Source of the DNA: Candidatus Gastranaerophilales bacterium
Lineage (GTDB): Bacteria > Cyanobacteriota > Vampirovibrionia > Gastranaerophilales > Gastranaerophilaceae
NCBI GenBank assembly: GCA_944325075.1
Contig: CALUYU010000023.1
Location: 1 to 35,072, forward strand
Length of the DNA: 35,072 bases
Direction: 5' to 3'
Both the position numbers and the translations under genes were made by a program. This document shows, in pieces, positions 1 through 7,865 of this stretch (within the stretch, counting starts at the first letter, position 1; every line of letters starts with the position of its first letter). The notes beneath the pieces are model-generated. The model worked only from the letters and a program-made list of their open reading frames with translations, was not told the origin of the DNA and did not search any database.

Positions 1-428
1 TTTTAGCCAAAGAAAAAAGTAGGTTGCAAGGGGGGAAAATATAATTTCAATGTTGGGGTAGAAACCCCAACCTACATTATCTAAAAACAATTCGTTATAA
101 GCCCTTAAAGGATAAATCAAATCTCATGACTCATAGTGCTTTCTTTTTTGCTTACTTTTTCTTTAGCAGAAAGAAAAAGTAAGTTGGGCTTTCAAACCAA
201 CATTTGTTTTTTGTGTGCAGTTGGCTGAATATTTTTAACGGCGGCTAGATCCTGAAATACTCTGCGAGCACCCTCCCTTGTAAGCCTCCTTTACGTCGGC
301 AACAAGAGGAGCTGCAAGTTTAGGATGACAGTTGGTTGTTTTTTGATTTTCATTATTTTTGTTGGGGTAGAACCCCCTACCTACTTTATTTAACAAAATC
401 CGCCTCTTGGATTATTCGGTGAAAGGCA
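1..428. repeat. Repeat-filled intergenic region (palindromic repeats)
   Basis: I see no intact gene here. Hairpin repeats of the GTAGGTTGGGG/CCCCAAC family lie at about 51-76, 182-203 (variant) and 361-386. A longer repeat at about 244-330 runs from GATCCTGAAA to TTTAGGATGACA and matches 20585-20675. A third repeat, AAAGGATAAATCAA followed by ACTCATAGTGCTTTCT, lies at about 104-149 and recurs at 20786-20826 and partly at 12813-12836. Read on the minus strand, 244-330 encodes a peptide like the leader of pseudopilin B (CHPxLAAPLVAD, then EAYKGGCSQSISGS), but it meets a TAA just afterwards. This copy therefore looks like a decayed leader or a plain non-coding repeat. Confidence 0.7.
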
Positions 429-1310
429 TCAGCGCCCTATTGTGTGCCACATTTCTACAAAACTCATTTCATTATCATGGGTTTTATTTGGATGAACATC
501 CTTTAGTGCACTAATAAGCGCCGGCACAGAATACCCCCAATCATGTTTTTTATAAATAGGAAGATAGTACTTCTCAATTAAATCAATATAAAACTCAGGA
601 GAATGCTTCTTTAAATAACCTATAATTAACTCAAGCGGCAAATTCCCGCCCCCACGCCCCATACCATATACTGTTCCGTCTACACAGTATGCGCCGCAAT
701 CAATAGCAGCAAGAGTATTGGCAAAAGCCATTTGCAGATTATTATGAGTATGCAGGCTTATATTTTCAAACCCGAGATCTTTAAACTTGTTATAATACTC
801 CGGGATATCTTTCGGGAAAAGAACACCATAACTGTCAGCAAAACATACAGATGTTAAAATGCACTTTCTGCCCCACTTTGCAAGTATATCAAAATGCTCT
901 CGTGAAATTTGAGGTATATTCATAATATTAAGAAAAACTTCATACCCCTTATCATAAAGTTCTTCAGATATATGAATCCCTAACTCCAATTCCGAAACAT
1001 GGCAAGCCACCCGCACTCCATCTACCAAAGATCGTTCAGCCATAGGAAATAAAGACGGATCATATTCAAGATCATTAACCATAACAAACAGCTTGATATC
1101 AGTATTTTTACGTTCAACCAATGGTTCAATATCTTTGTCAAGAATACAATTATATTTTGTTTTGCCGTTTTTATTTCTATAACCGGCCTCGAAATAATCT
1201 ATCCCACTTTTTTGGGCCGCAATAAAAGTCTGCACAAAACATTCATCTGAAAATGTCCACTCATTTGCGTAACCGCCGTCTCTTATTGTACAATCCAGAA
1301 TTTTTACCAT
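429..1310 (-). CDS. DRE-TIM metallolyase (HMGL/4-hydroxy-2-oxovalerate aldolase-like)
   Basis: This 293-residue protein belongs to the DRE-TIM (HMG-CoA lyase/aldolase) superfamily of divalent-metal TIM barrels that make or break C-C bonds next to a carbonyl. The N-terminal LDCTIRDGGY carries the Arg-Asp pair that binds substrate enolate and metal. HTHNN near residue 190 supplies the two metal-binding histidines, and GMGRGGGNLPLE follows. The length fits a lone catalytic domain without the extra domains of isopropylmalate or citramalate synthase. Substrate cannot be read from sequence; relatives occur in aromatic degradation and in surface-sugar clusters. It follows ffh on the same strand with a gap of about 6 bases, so the two are probably cotranscribed. 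No strong Shine-Dalgarno is visible before the ATG. Confidence 0.8.
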   Translation of the reverse strand: MVKILDCTIRDGGYANEWTFSDECFVQTFIAAQKSGIDYFEAGYRNKNGKTKYNCILDKDIEPLVERKNTDIKLFVMVNDLEYDPSLFPMAERSLVDGVRVACHVSELELGIHISEELYDKGYEVFLNIMNIPQISREHFDILAKWGRKCILTSVCFADSYGVLFPKDIPEYYNKFKDLGFENISLHTHNNLQMAFANTLAAIDCGAYCVDGTVYGMGRGGGNLPLELIIGYLKKHSPEFYIDLIEKYYLPIYKKHDWGYSVPALISALKDVHPNKTHDNEMSFVEMWHTIGR

Positions 1311-1316
1311 AAGACA

Positions 1317-2720
1317 CTACTTAAATTTTCTCATCATTGACATAGCTTTTTTCATTGCATGCCTGCCCTGCTTACTATGAGGGTTTAATTCATTCCCATT
1401 GCGTCCCATATTTTGAAACATGCCCTTTAAGCCCGACATTCCACGCATCATAGCCCGCATTTGGTTAAATTGCTTAATAAACAAATTAACCTCCTGAAGG
1501 CTCATGCCGCAGCCTTTAGAAATTCTTTTCTTGCGGCTTGTATCAATTAAGTCAGGATTATTACGCTCTTCAGGCGTCATGCTTTGGATAAAAACTTCCA
1601 TCTTTTTAAACTGCTTTTCACTTTCATGAGTAAGCTTATCTCTATCATCACGGCCAATATTTAAGCCCGGAATCATAGATAAAATATTTCCCATAGAACC
1701 AAGCATTTGCATTTGTTTTTGCATTTTTAAGAAATCATTGAAGGAAAAATTATCCTTACTCATCTTCTCTTCAAGTTCTCTTGCCTGTTTTTCGTCAAAT
1801 ACTTCCTGAGCGCGTTCAACAAGTGAGACAATATCCCCCATACCAAGAATTCTTGTAGCCATTCGTTCCGGATAAAAATCTTCAAGTGCATTAAGCTTTT
1901 CACCAGTACCGGTTAATTTTATAGGTTTACCGGTACAATAAACCACACTTAAAGCAGCTCCACCGCGTGAATCGCCATCCAATTTGGTAAGAACAAGACC
2001 GGTCAGCCCCAACTGAGCATCAAAATTTTCTGCAACATTAACGGCTTCCTGACCAGTCATTGCATCGATAACAAGAAGTTTTTCCTGAGGGCTGAAAATA
2101 CGGTCAATCAGCAGAAGTTCGGCCATCATATCTACATCTATTTGCAGACGCCCTGCCGTATCAAGAATAACAACATTGAAAGATTTCTCTTTAGCATACC
2201 CGATAGAAGATCTTACTATAGCCTGCACATCGTTTGAATCAGGTAAAGTGAATACCTCAACCCCAATTTCATTTCCAAGAGTCTGAAGTTGTTTAATAGC
2301 AGCCGGCCGGTAAACGTCACAAGCAACAAGCAAAGGCCGCTTGCCCTCATTTTTTAACTTAACAGCAAGTTTTGCTGAAGAAGTAGTTTTTCCGGCTCCT
2401 TGCAGTCCAAGCATCATAATTACAGAAGGATTTTGGGATAAATCCAACGGTTTTAACTCTTTTCCCAATAGTTCAACAAGTTCGTCATTAACAATTTTTA
2501 CAAGCTGCTGGGCAGGATTAACTCCTTCAATAATATTTTCACCCTCAGCTTTATCTTTAACCGCAGAAATAAAAGCTTTTACAACCCTTAAATTAACATC
2601 CGCCTCAAGAAGAGCCCGGCGTATTTCACGCATAGCATCCTGCATATTTTCCTGCGTAAGCTCGCTACTGCCGGTTTTTCTTATAATATTTTGTAACTTT
2701 TCACTCAAACTGTCGAACAT
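1317..2720 (-). CDS. ffh: Signal recognition particle protein Ffh (SRP54)
   Basis: Ffh is the GTPase and signal-peptide-binding subunit of the signal recognition particle. With 4.5S RNA it delivers ribosome-nascent chains to FtsY and SecYEG at the inner membrane. The 467 residues show the N domain (about 1-95), the NG GTPase with P-loop GLQGAGKTT near residue 104, DTAGRLQ near 190 and TKLDGDSRGGA near 245, and a Met-rich M domain from about 325 to the end (MQKQMQMLGSMGN, MRAMMRGM, MSMMRKFK). Length is normal. The ATG lies in very AT-rich DNA with no clear Shine-Dalgarno and a TTATTA-like -10 close upstream, so a very short leader is possible. It is followed by the aldolase-like gene. Confidence 0.97.
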   Translation of the reverse strand: MFDSLSEKLQNIIRKTGSSELTQENMQDAMREIRRALLEADVNLRVVKAFISAVKDKAEGENIIEGVNPAQQLVKIVNDELVELLGKELKPLDLSQNPSVIMMLGLQGAGKTTSSAKLAVKLKNEGKRPLLVACDVYRPAAIKQLQTLGNEIGVEVFTLPDSNDVQAIVRSSIGYAKEKSFNVVILDTAGRLQIDVDMMAELLLIDRIFSPQEKLLVIDAMTGQEAVNVAENFDAQLGLTGLVLTKLDGDSRGGAALSVVYCTGKPIKLTGTGEKLNALEDFYPERMATRILGMGDIVSLVERAQEVFDEKQARELEEKMSKDNFSFNDFLKMQKQMQMLGSMGNILSMIPGLNIGRDDRDKLTHESEKQFKKMEVFIQSMTPEERNNPDLIDTSRKKRISKGCGMSLQEVNLFIKQFNQMRAMMRGMSGLKGMFQNMGRNGNELNPHSKQGRHAMKKAMSMMRKFK

Positions 2721-2756
2721 ATGTTAATAATAACACAAAAAAACAAAAACAACCGG

Positions 2757-3083
2757 TTAACTTACCATATCAACCTGATCATCTAAAGAATCGTCGTCAT
2801 CATCATCTTTCACGGAATAGGAACTGTCATTGGAATGTAATGAGTTATAATATCTTGAATCCTCAATACTTTCTTTTATCCAGGAATAAAAAAATATCCC
2901 GACGAGCTTAAAATATCCGAAAATATTACCTTCGCCCTTTTTATGAACATAGTCTTCAGCAGCTAAATAGTCATCATCACCGTAATCAATGCCAAATCCA
3001 AAATTAATATTATTAGCTGCCCTATTCTGAAAATGATTAACACGATTATTATATGAATTTATTTGTACTGACTGTAACTTCAT
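2757..3083 (-). CDS. Small acidic-tailed protein of unknown function
   Basis: I do not recognise this 108-residue protein. The first 25 residues are Asn/Gln-rich, followed by INFGFG (26-31), a short motif that loosely resembles the ISFLG and LYFTG motifs near the N-termini of two other proteins here (21772 and 23790). A hydrophobic stretch GYFKLVGIFFYSWI lies around 56-70. The tail is strongly acidic, with a run of six Asp encoded by a GAT/GAC trinucleotide run near 2790-2805. A good Shine-Dalgarno (AAGAGG/AAAGG) precedes the ATG. It is divergent from dtd and upstream of ffh on the same strand, with 36 bases between. It could be a membrane-associated or exported lineage-specific protein, but function is unknown. 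Confidence 0.65.
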   Translation of the reverse strand: MKLQSVQINSYNNRVNHFQNRAANNINFGFGIDYGDDDYLAAEDYVHKKGEGNIFGYFKLVGIFFYSWIKESIEDSRYYNSLHSNDSSYSVKDDDDDDSLDDQVDMVS

Positions 3084-3192
3084 AATCCTTTACCTCTTAT
3101 TATTTGATTGCATTATAGTTCGTGAAAAAATTTTTATGCTAAAAATTTTCATTATTTTTTACATAAATTTACAAAAATAATAAATTTTATGT

Positions 3193-3198
3193 TAAAAT
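3193..3198 (+). promoter_or_regulatory. Probable -10 box giving a near-leaderless dtd mRNA
   Basis: TAAAAT ends seven bases before the dtd ATG at 3206, so transcription would start at or next to the start codon. No properly spaced Shine-Dalgarno exists (AGGA abuts the ATG). The -35 region is not clear. Confidence 0.4.
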
Positions 3199-3205
3199 AT
3201 AGGAC

Positions 3206-3643
3206 ATGAAAGCATTAATTCAAAGGGTAAAACACGCGTCAGTCACAATAAATTCGGAACTATATTCCAAAATAGGAAACGGACTTCTGGTTCTTCTTGG
3301 GGTGGAAAAAGGCGATAGTGAAGAAAATGCAAAAAATTTAGCAAAAAAGCTCTCCTCTCTCAGAATTTTTGAAGACGAAAATGAAAAAATGAACAAATCC
3401 ATACTTGATGTAAAAGGTGAAATGCTTGTTGTTTCACAATTTACATTATGCGGAGACTGCAAAAAAGGTACCCGCCCAAGTTTTGATCGTTCTGCCCCGC
3501 CGGAAATTGCAGAAGACTTGTACCAAAAGTTTATCTCTTACGTTAAAGCCGAAAATATCCCTGTTAAAACCGGAAAATTCCGTGCAATGATGGATGTAGA
3601 ACTTTTAAATAACGGGCCTGTAACATTTTTGATAGAAAAATAA
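3206..3643 (+). CDS. dtd: D-aminoacyl-tRNA deacylase
   Basis: Dtd hydrolyses D-aminoacyl-tRNAs (and Gly-tRNA-Ala) so that D-amino acids are not used by the ribosome. It acts in the cytosol as a homodimer with active sites at the interface. The 145-residue length is exact for the family. The diagnostic SQFTL lies near residues 77-81, GTRPSF near 87, and the C-terminal NGPVT carries the Gly-cisPro chirality filter. The N-terminal MKALIQRVKHASV is typical. It is divergent from the small gene at 2757 and stands alone before the promoter of the next operon. Confidence 0.97.
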   Translation: MKALIQRVKHASVTINSELYSKIGNGLLVLLGVEKGDSEENAKNLAKKLSSLRIFEDENEKMNKSILDVKGEMLVVSQFTLCGDCKKGTRPSFDRSAPPEIAEDLYQKFISYVKAENIPVKTGKFRAMMDVELLNNGPVTFLIEK

Positions 3644-3653
3644 TTTTAACCTC

Positions 3654-3681
3654 TTGATTATTTTAACATTTATGTTATAAT
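3654..3681 (+). promoter_or_regulatory. Sigma-70-type promoter for the 3802-rimM-trmD operon
   Basis: TTGATT at 3654-3659 and TATAAT at 3676-3681 are separated by 16 bases. The predicted start near 3688 gives a 5' leader of about 114 bases before the ATG at 3802. That leader is very AT-rich and I see no known riboswitch in it. Confidence 0.65.
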
Positions 3682-3801
3682 TAAATATGTAAAGATATAT
3701 CATAGTTGTAAATTTACTTGAGGATTAATTATTAATTTTAAATTTAAAAACAGTTGTACTTTAGTTTATGAGATTATTTTTTAATTAAGAGGCTTTTAAA
3801 T

Positions 3802-4869
3802 ATGTATGTAAACAAATGCGTCAAGTGCGGTCGAGAATTTGAGACAAAAAACCCCAAAAGAGTTATTTGTCCGGATTGCTTATACCCGGATAAGAAAATG
3901 ATGATCAATGCACCTTCAGATGAGGGTTCGGCAGCCGCATCATCACTGTCGGAACAACCGGAGGTGTCTGCCCCTCAACAAGAACAGCTTGGAGGCTACA
4001 GCACAGAAAATCAGCCTCAGTTTTATAACAGTTATAGCGCAGGAGAAGGCCGTCCGAGACCAACACGTTCATATAACCAAAACAGCGGATATAATTCAGG
4101 TCGTCAAGGCGGTTATTCAAGACGTGATAACCAAAACAGCTCATACAATAGAGGAAATTATTCCAACCGTCAACAAAGTGGTTATCCAAGACGCGATAAT
4201 CAAGGAGGCTACAACCGGAGCGGATATCAAAACAGACCTCAGCAAGGAGGTTATAACCGGAACAGACGACCTCAGCAAGGAGGTTATAACCGCAACGGGT
4301 TTGGCAATAAACGTCCTATGAATAAAAATAAAGCCCCAAAACAACTTCTTGTAAGTAAAGAACAATTGGAACAAATTGAATTGCTGTACAAGGCAATGCT
4401 GCCACTTCCAAATCCGGACGCACATGAAGTTATCGGTGAAAAAATCGGTTTGGAACCAAGAAAAGTATTTTTCGGGATTAACCTTGTAAGACAGAAAATG
4501 ATGCTGCCTAAACTTCCGTTCCCGAAACGGAAATTGGCAATTACTCCGGATCAACTTTTTGCAATTAAAAACTTATATGAACCATTGCTGCCGCTGCCTC
4601 CGATTGGCTGCCACAAAATAATTGCTGCACAGTTAAAAATGGACGAATGGAGAGTTCATGTAGGTATCGGATTAATTCGCTCACAAATGGGATTGCAGCG
4701 TTGGAACCAGGAAAGAGACGATATTCCTGAAGAATTTAAAACAAAAAAAGAAGCTGAGCCGGTGGCAGTAACATCAGAAAGCACATCTGAGGAAACAGCT
4801 GCCCAGACTGAAGAAAAACCTAAACGCGGCAGAAAACCTAAGAAAACAGAAGAACCGGTTGAAGAATAA
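3802..4869 (+). CDS. Zinc-ribbon protein with RGG/YGG-like low-complexity region and twin C-terminal repeats
   Basis: This 355-residue protein heads the rimM-trmD operon. Residues 1-30 form a zinc ribbon (CVKCGREF then CPDC). Residues about 65-170 are low complexity, rich in Gly, Tyr, Asn, Arg and Gln with repeated GGYNR/GYPRRD units like RGG/YGG RNA-binding domains. Two imperfect repeats of about 60 residues follow: LLVSKEQLEQIELLYKAMLP (about 182) and LAITPDQLFAIKNLYEPLLP (about 247), each then xIGxxxVxxGIxLIRxxM-like. The acidic tail ends with RGRKPKK, an AT-hook-like motif. Its operon position is where many bacteria place a small KH-domain RNA-binding protein, so a ribosome or tRNA-related RNA-binding role is plausible but inferred. 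A Shine-Dalgarno (AAGAGG) precedes the ATG. Stop and rimM start are one base apart. Confidence 0.85.
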   Translation: MYVNKCVKCGREFETKNPKRVICPDCLYPDKKMMINAPSDEGSAAASSLSEQPEVSAPQQEQLGGYSTENQPQFYNSYSAGEGRPRPTRSYNQNSGYNSGRQGGYSRRDNQNSSYNRGNYSNRQQSGYPRRDNQGGYNRSGYQNRPQQGGYNRNRRPQQGGYNRNGFGNKRPMNKNKAPKQLLVSKEQLEQIELLYKAMLPLPNPDAHEVIGEKIGLEPRKVFFGINLVRQKMMLPKLPFPKRKLAITPDQLFAIKNLYEPLLPLPPIGCHKIIAAQLKMDEWRVHVGIGLIRSQMGLQRWNQERDDIPEEFKTKKEAEPVAVTSESTSEETAAQTEEKPKRGRKPKKTEEPVEE

Positions 4870-4870
4870 T

Positions 4871-5383
4871 ATGGAGAAGTATATTTCCATCGGGAAAATC
4901 ATAAACTTTCACGGTATTAAAGGAGAAGCCAAAGTTGGTTTTACTAAAGGCCAGGAGGATTTCGTTCTTGGACTAAAAGAGGTTTATGTTAAATCTGGTG
5001 CTGAATACAAAACTTTAGAAATTCAAAATGTAAGATTCCATAAAAATTTTGCAATCATTAAGTTTAAGGGAATAGATTCTATCAATGATTTAATGGAATA
5101 TAAAGGTACGCTTTTATTTGTAGAAGAAAGCTACATCCGCGATAACCTTGAAGAAGATGAGTTTCTCATTGATGAGTTGGTTGGTCTAAGTTTATTTGAT
5201 GAAAACGGGAATAAACTTGGATTTGTAATCGGGGTTTCAAACAACGGAGCCAGCGATCTTTTGTCAGTAAAAACAAATTCAAAGAAAATTTGTTTAGTGC
5301 CCTTTGTTCAGGCAATTATTAAAAAAGTTGATATAAATGACAAACGGATTATCATAAATAACCTTGAAGGATTGTTGGAATGA
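4871..5383 (+). CDS. rimM: Ribosome maturation factor RimM
   Basis: RimM binds ribosomal protein S19 and assists maturation of the 30S head. The N-terminal domain opens with ISIGKIINFHGIKGEAKV, and the C-terminal PRC-barrel half contains DELVGLSLFDENGNKLGFV and ends with LVPFVQAIIKKVDINDKRI. About 170 residues is standard. I choose the ATG at 4871 because the family begins at this position; an in-frame TTG at 4859 would add only MKNN inside the previous gene. The gene overlaps trmD by four bases (ATGA), so the two are translationally coupled. Confidence 0.95.
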   Translation: MEKYISIGKIINFHGIKGEAKVGFTKGQEDFVLGLKEVYVKSGAEYKTLEIQNVRFHKNFAIIKFKGIDSINDLMEYKGTLLFVEESYIRDNLEEDEFLIDELVGLSLFDENGNKLGFVIGVSNNGASDLLSVKTNSKKICLVPFVQAIIKKVDINDKRIIINNLEGLLE

Positions 5384-6078
5384 TTTTTGATGTAATAACT
5401 TTATTCCCTGAAATGGTAGAGAATTATTTTAGTTACAGCATACTTAAGCGTGCGGTAGAAGCGGGAATAATACATGTTAATACAACAAATCCACGGGATT
5501 TTACGGAAAATAAACACAAAAAAGTTGACGATATGCCATACGGGGGTGGAGCCGGAATGGTTCTAATGCCTCAGCCGTATGTGGATGCATATGAGAGTGT
5601 TCCAAAACTTGAAAACACGTTAACAATAATGCTTTCCCCTCAAGGAGAACCGCTTACGGATAAAATTGTAAATAAGCTTAGCCAATACAATCAACTGATT
5701 ATGCTCTGCGGGCATTATGAAGGATTTGATGAAAGGATAAGGGAAATAATTAAGCCCAAAGAAATTTCAATCGGGGATTTTGTCCTAACCGGCGGAGAAC
5801 TTCCGGCGCTATGCCTGATTGATGCAGTAAGCCGTAAAATTGAAGGTACATTGGGAAAAATAGAATCGGCAGATGAGGATAGCTTTTCAAACGGACTCCT
5901 TGAATATCCTCACTACACACGGCCAAGAGAATATCGGGGGCTGAAGGTTCCCGAGGTATTGCTCAACGGGAATCATAAAGAAATAAATGAATTCAGACTG
6001 AAAAAATCAATTGAACGCACCCAAGCTAAGCGGCCGGACTTATATGAAAAATATTTAAACAGCAAAAAAGGTAGTTAG
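5380..6078 (+). CDS. trmD: tRNA (guanine37-N1)-methyltransferase
   Basis: TrmD transfers a methyl group from S-adenosylmethionine to N1 of G37 in tRNAs with G36, which prevents +1 frameshifting. It is a SPOUT trefoil-knot homodimer. Visible signatures are MPYGGGAGMVLMPQP (about 51-65), LCGHYEGFDERI (about 108-119), SIGDFVLTGGELP (about 129-141) and EYPHYTRP (about 172). The 232-residue length is typical. It overlaps the end of rimM by ATGA. The usual downstream rplS is absent here; a convergent TSCPD gene follows instead. Confidence 0.97.
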   Translation: MIFDVITLFPEMVENYFSYSILKRAVEAGIIHVNTTNPRDFTENKHKKVDDMPYGGGAGMVLMPQPYVDAYESVPKLENTLTIMLSPQGEPLTDKIVNKLSQYNQLIMLCGHYEGFDERIREIIKPKEISIGDFVLTGGELPALCLIDAVSRKIEGTLGKIESADEDSFSNGLLEYPHYTRPREYRGLKVPEVLLNGNHKEINEFRLKKSIERTQAKRPDLYEKYLNSKKGS

Positions 6079-6097
6079 GTTATAGAATAATAACCTT
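6077..6097. terminator. Weak stem-loop between trmD and the convergent TSCPD gene
   Basis: AGGTTAT and ATAACCT form a 7-bp stem just after the trmD stop. The T-rich tract is short, so termination here is uncertain. Confidence 0.35.
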
Positions 6098-6128
6098 TAT
6101 CACTACAAAATTAAGGTCAAAGAATAGA

Positions 6129-6395
6129 TTACGAAGCCGGAGTTGAAGCTTTATAAGAAATCAAACACTTTGCAAGCTGGTCAGGGCAGCTTGTAGATTT
6201 ACCGCCGCATGGAATGCCCTGAAACTTTTCAATAACATCATCAATCTTCATCCCTTTGACAAGATTTCTTATTCCAAGCAAATTTCCCGGACATCCGCCG
6301 AGAAAGTCCACATCTTCAATTACATCATTATTAAGTTTAATTTGCATCATCTTACAGCAAACACCCTGAGGGCTGTATTGCAAAACTTCCGTCAT
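6129..6395 (-). CDS. TSCPD-domain protein (TIGR03905-like)
   Basis: This 88-residue cysteine-rich protein matches the small TSCPD family, recognised by GIPCGGKSTSCPDQLAKCL near the C-terminus and LGGCPGN in the middle. Two further Cys occur in QGVCCKMMQ. TSCPD domains are also found at the C-terminus of some ribonucleotide reductases, and the cysteine pattern suggests metal or redox chemistry. The role of the stand-alone form is unknown. I place the start at 6395 because AAGGAGA lies at good spacing upstream; a longer frame from 6440 has no such signal and would run toward the divergent crcB promoter. Confidence 0.85.
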   Translation of the reverse strand: MTEVLQYSPQGVCCKMMQIKLNNDVIEDVDFLGGCPGNLLGIRNLVKGMKIDDVIEKFQGIPCGGKSTSCPDQLAKCLISYKASTPAS

Positions 6396-6479
6396 AATAA
6401 TTCTCCTTGGGTAAAGTAATTCATATAGATTATAACACAAATTCTTCTGATTAATCAGAACTTTAGAGGAAGTTTATGA

Positions 6480-6485
6480 TATAAT
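6480..6485 (+). promoter_or_regulatory. -10 box for crcB
   Basis: TATAAT lies 27 bases upstream of the preferred crcB ATG (6513). No good -35 is apparent and no fluoride riboswitch is recognisable in the short leader. Confidence 0.45.
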
Positions 6486-6512
6486 TTTCCTAAAAGCAAT
6501 ATGGGAATAAAT

Positions 6513-6887
6513 ATGTTAAATATAATTTCAATATTTATTGGAGGGGGCTGCGGAGCAGTTTTAAGGTATTTAACCGGTATTATATTTTTGAAAACTCTGC
6601 ACGCAAGCCTGCCATTTGCAACATTTACGGTAAATATTGCAGGAGGATTTCTCATTGGATTTCTTTACATATTATTTATTGATAAACCAGAAATTAATAC
6701 CGCAATGAAACTGGCATTAACAACAGGTCTATGCGGCGGGCTGACAACATTCAGTACGTTTTCTCTTGAAATATTTGACATGATTAATAATCATCAGTAT
6801 ACACAGGCATTTACTTATGCCCTATTAAGTGTTATTATATCATTAGTTGCAGTAGGATTAGGAGCATATTGTGCAAAATATTTTTAA
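6513..6887 (+). CDS. crcB: Fluoride ion channel/exporter CrcB (Fluc)
   Basis: CrcB/Fluc proteins are small dual-topology membrane proteins that dimerise into fluoride channels and lower cytosolic fluoride. The family signatures are GGGCGAVLRYL in the first helix, FTVNIAGGFLIGFL in the second and GLCGGLTTFSTFS in the third, with a fourth helix at the end. I prefer the ATG at 6513 because MLNIISIFIGGGCG lines up with the usual family N-terminus; an ATG at 6501 adds MGIN. The stop lies 14 bases inside the next gene's frame (GTG 6871), which suggests translational coupling. Confidence 0.93.
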   Translation: MLNIISIFIGGGCGAVLRYLTGIIFLKTLHASLPFATFTVNIAGGFLIGFLYILFIDKPEINTAMKLALTTGLCGGLTTFSTFSLEIFDMINNHQYTQAFTYALLSVIISLVAVGLGAYCAKYF

Positions 6888-7719
6888 ATTTGATAAACTT
6901 AATTTCCTTACAGCCGGAATGCCTTTAAGAACAGGAAAGGGAAGTTATCCGGAAGCGTTCGATATCATAGAAGAGATGGGACTTGACGGGCTGGAACTGG
7001 AATTTGTCCACGGGGTTAGAATGAATCCCGAAACAAGGGAAAAAGTTAAGACTATCCGTGCCGAAAAAAATCTTGTATTAACTGCACATGCTCCGTTTTA
7101 CATAAATCTTAATTCAAAAGAAGAAGACAAGGTAGAAGCAAGCGCTGCAAGAATAGTAGAAACTGCAGCCGTTGCAGGAGAAGTCGGGGCATTCAGCATA
7201 ACATTCCATGCTGCATATTATATGGGAAAAGATAAAGATACCGTGTTTAACCAGGTTAAAACACAGATTGTAAATATAAATAAAATTATTGCAAAGGAAA
7301 ATATAAACCTCTGGATAAGGCCCGAAACAACCGGGAAACCAACCCAATGGGGTGATTTAGATGAAATAATTAATCTATCCAAAGAATTTGAAAATGTACT
7401 TCCTTGCATAGATTTTTCGCATCTTCATGCCAGAAGCGCCGGTGAATACAACACTTATAATGAATTCTCACAAATCTTTGAAAAACTTGGAAAAAAATTA
7501 GGAGATTATGCAATAAATAATTTTCACGGGCACTTAGCAGGTATAGATTACGGGGCTAAGGGAGAAAAGAAACATCTGAACCTTGAGGAATCCGATATGA
7601 ACTACAAAGACCTTCTTAAGGTTATGAAAGAATTTGGAGTAAAAGGCGCCTTAGTGTGCGAAAGTCCTAACATTGAAAACGATGCCGCACTGCTTAAACA
7701 ATATTACCAAACCCTATAA
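6871..7719 (+). CDS. Endonuclease IV-like TIM-barrel protein (AP endonuclease family 2)
   Basis: This 282-residue protein has the metal-ligand layout of endonuclease IV/xylose-isomerase-like TIM barrels: AHAPFYINL (about 75), FHAAYYMG (about 113), RPETTGK (about 152), DFSHLHA (about 183), a late His pair in HGHLAGIDYGAKGEKKHLNL, and CESPNIENDA near the end. Endonuclease IV cuts the phosphodiester bond 5' to abasic sites using three metal ions. The related archaeal-type deoxyribonuclease IV fits best, though a sugar isomerase role cannot be excluded. The start is a GTG overlapping crcB by 17 bases; the family pattern LNFLTAGMPL soon after supports it. Confidence 0.82.
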   Translation: MQNIFKFDKLNFLTAGMPLRTGKGSYPEAFDIIEEMGLDGLELEFVHGVRMNPETREKVKTIRAEKNLVLTAHAPFYINLNSKEEDKVEASAARIVETAAVAGEVGAFSITFHAAYYMGKDKDTVFNQVKTQIVNINKIIAKENINLWIRPETTGKPTQWGDLDEIINLSKEFENVLPCIDFSHLHARSAGEYNTYNEFSQIFEKLGKKLGDYAINNFHGHLAGIDYGAKGEKKHLNLEESDMNYKDLLKVMKEFGVKGALVCESPNIENDAALLKQYYQTL

Positions 7720-7810
7720 ATTATGCACAACTACCTCAAATATTTGCAAGTAAGCCAGAGTTTAAAGGCCTTGAATTGCTAAGTTTAACACTTAATTAAA
7801 GAAAATATAT

Positions 7811-7844
7811 AAAAGTGCCGTAAAGGAATTTATGGTACTTTTTT
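7811..7844 (+). terminator. Intrinsic terminator after the endonuclease IV-like gene
   Basis: AAAAGTGCCGTAAA and TTTATGGTACTTTT form a G-U-containing stem with a GGAA loop, followed by T's. It also sits just before the next gene's Shine-Dalgarno. Confidence 0.65.
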
Positions 7845-7865
7845 AGTGAATAAAGAGGCATAACT

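Noticed and set aside
2341-2727. Plus-strand frame antisense to ffh
   Set aside because: It lies entirely within ffh, whose motifs are unambiguous.
3908-4321. Open frame overlapping the 3802 gene in another plus frame
   Set aside because: It is a by-product of the GGYNR-type repeats; it has no ribosome site and the zinc-ribbon frame is the coherent one.
6396-6512. Fluoride riboswitch upstream of crcB
   Set aside because: The gap is short and AT-rich, and I do not see the conserved pseudoknot elements.
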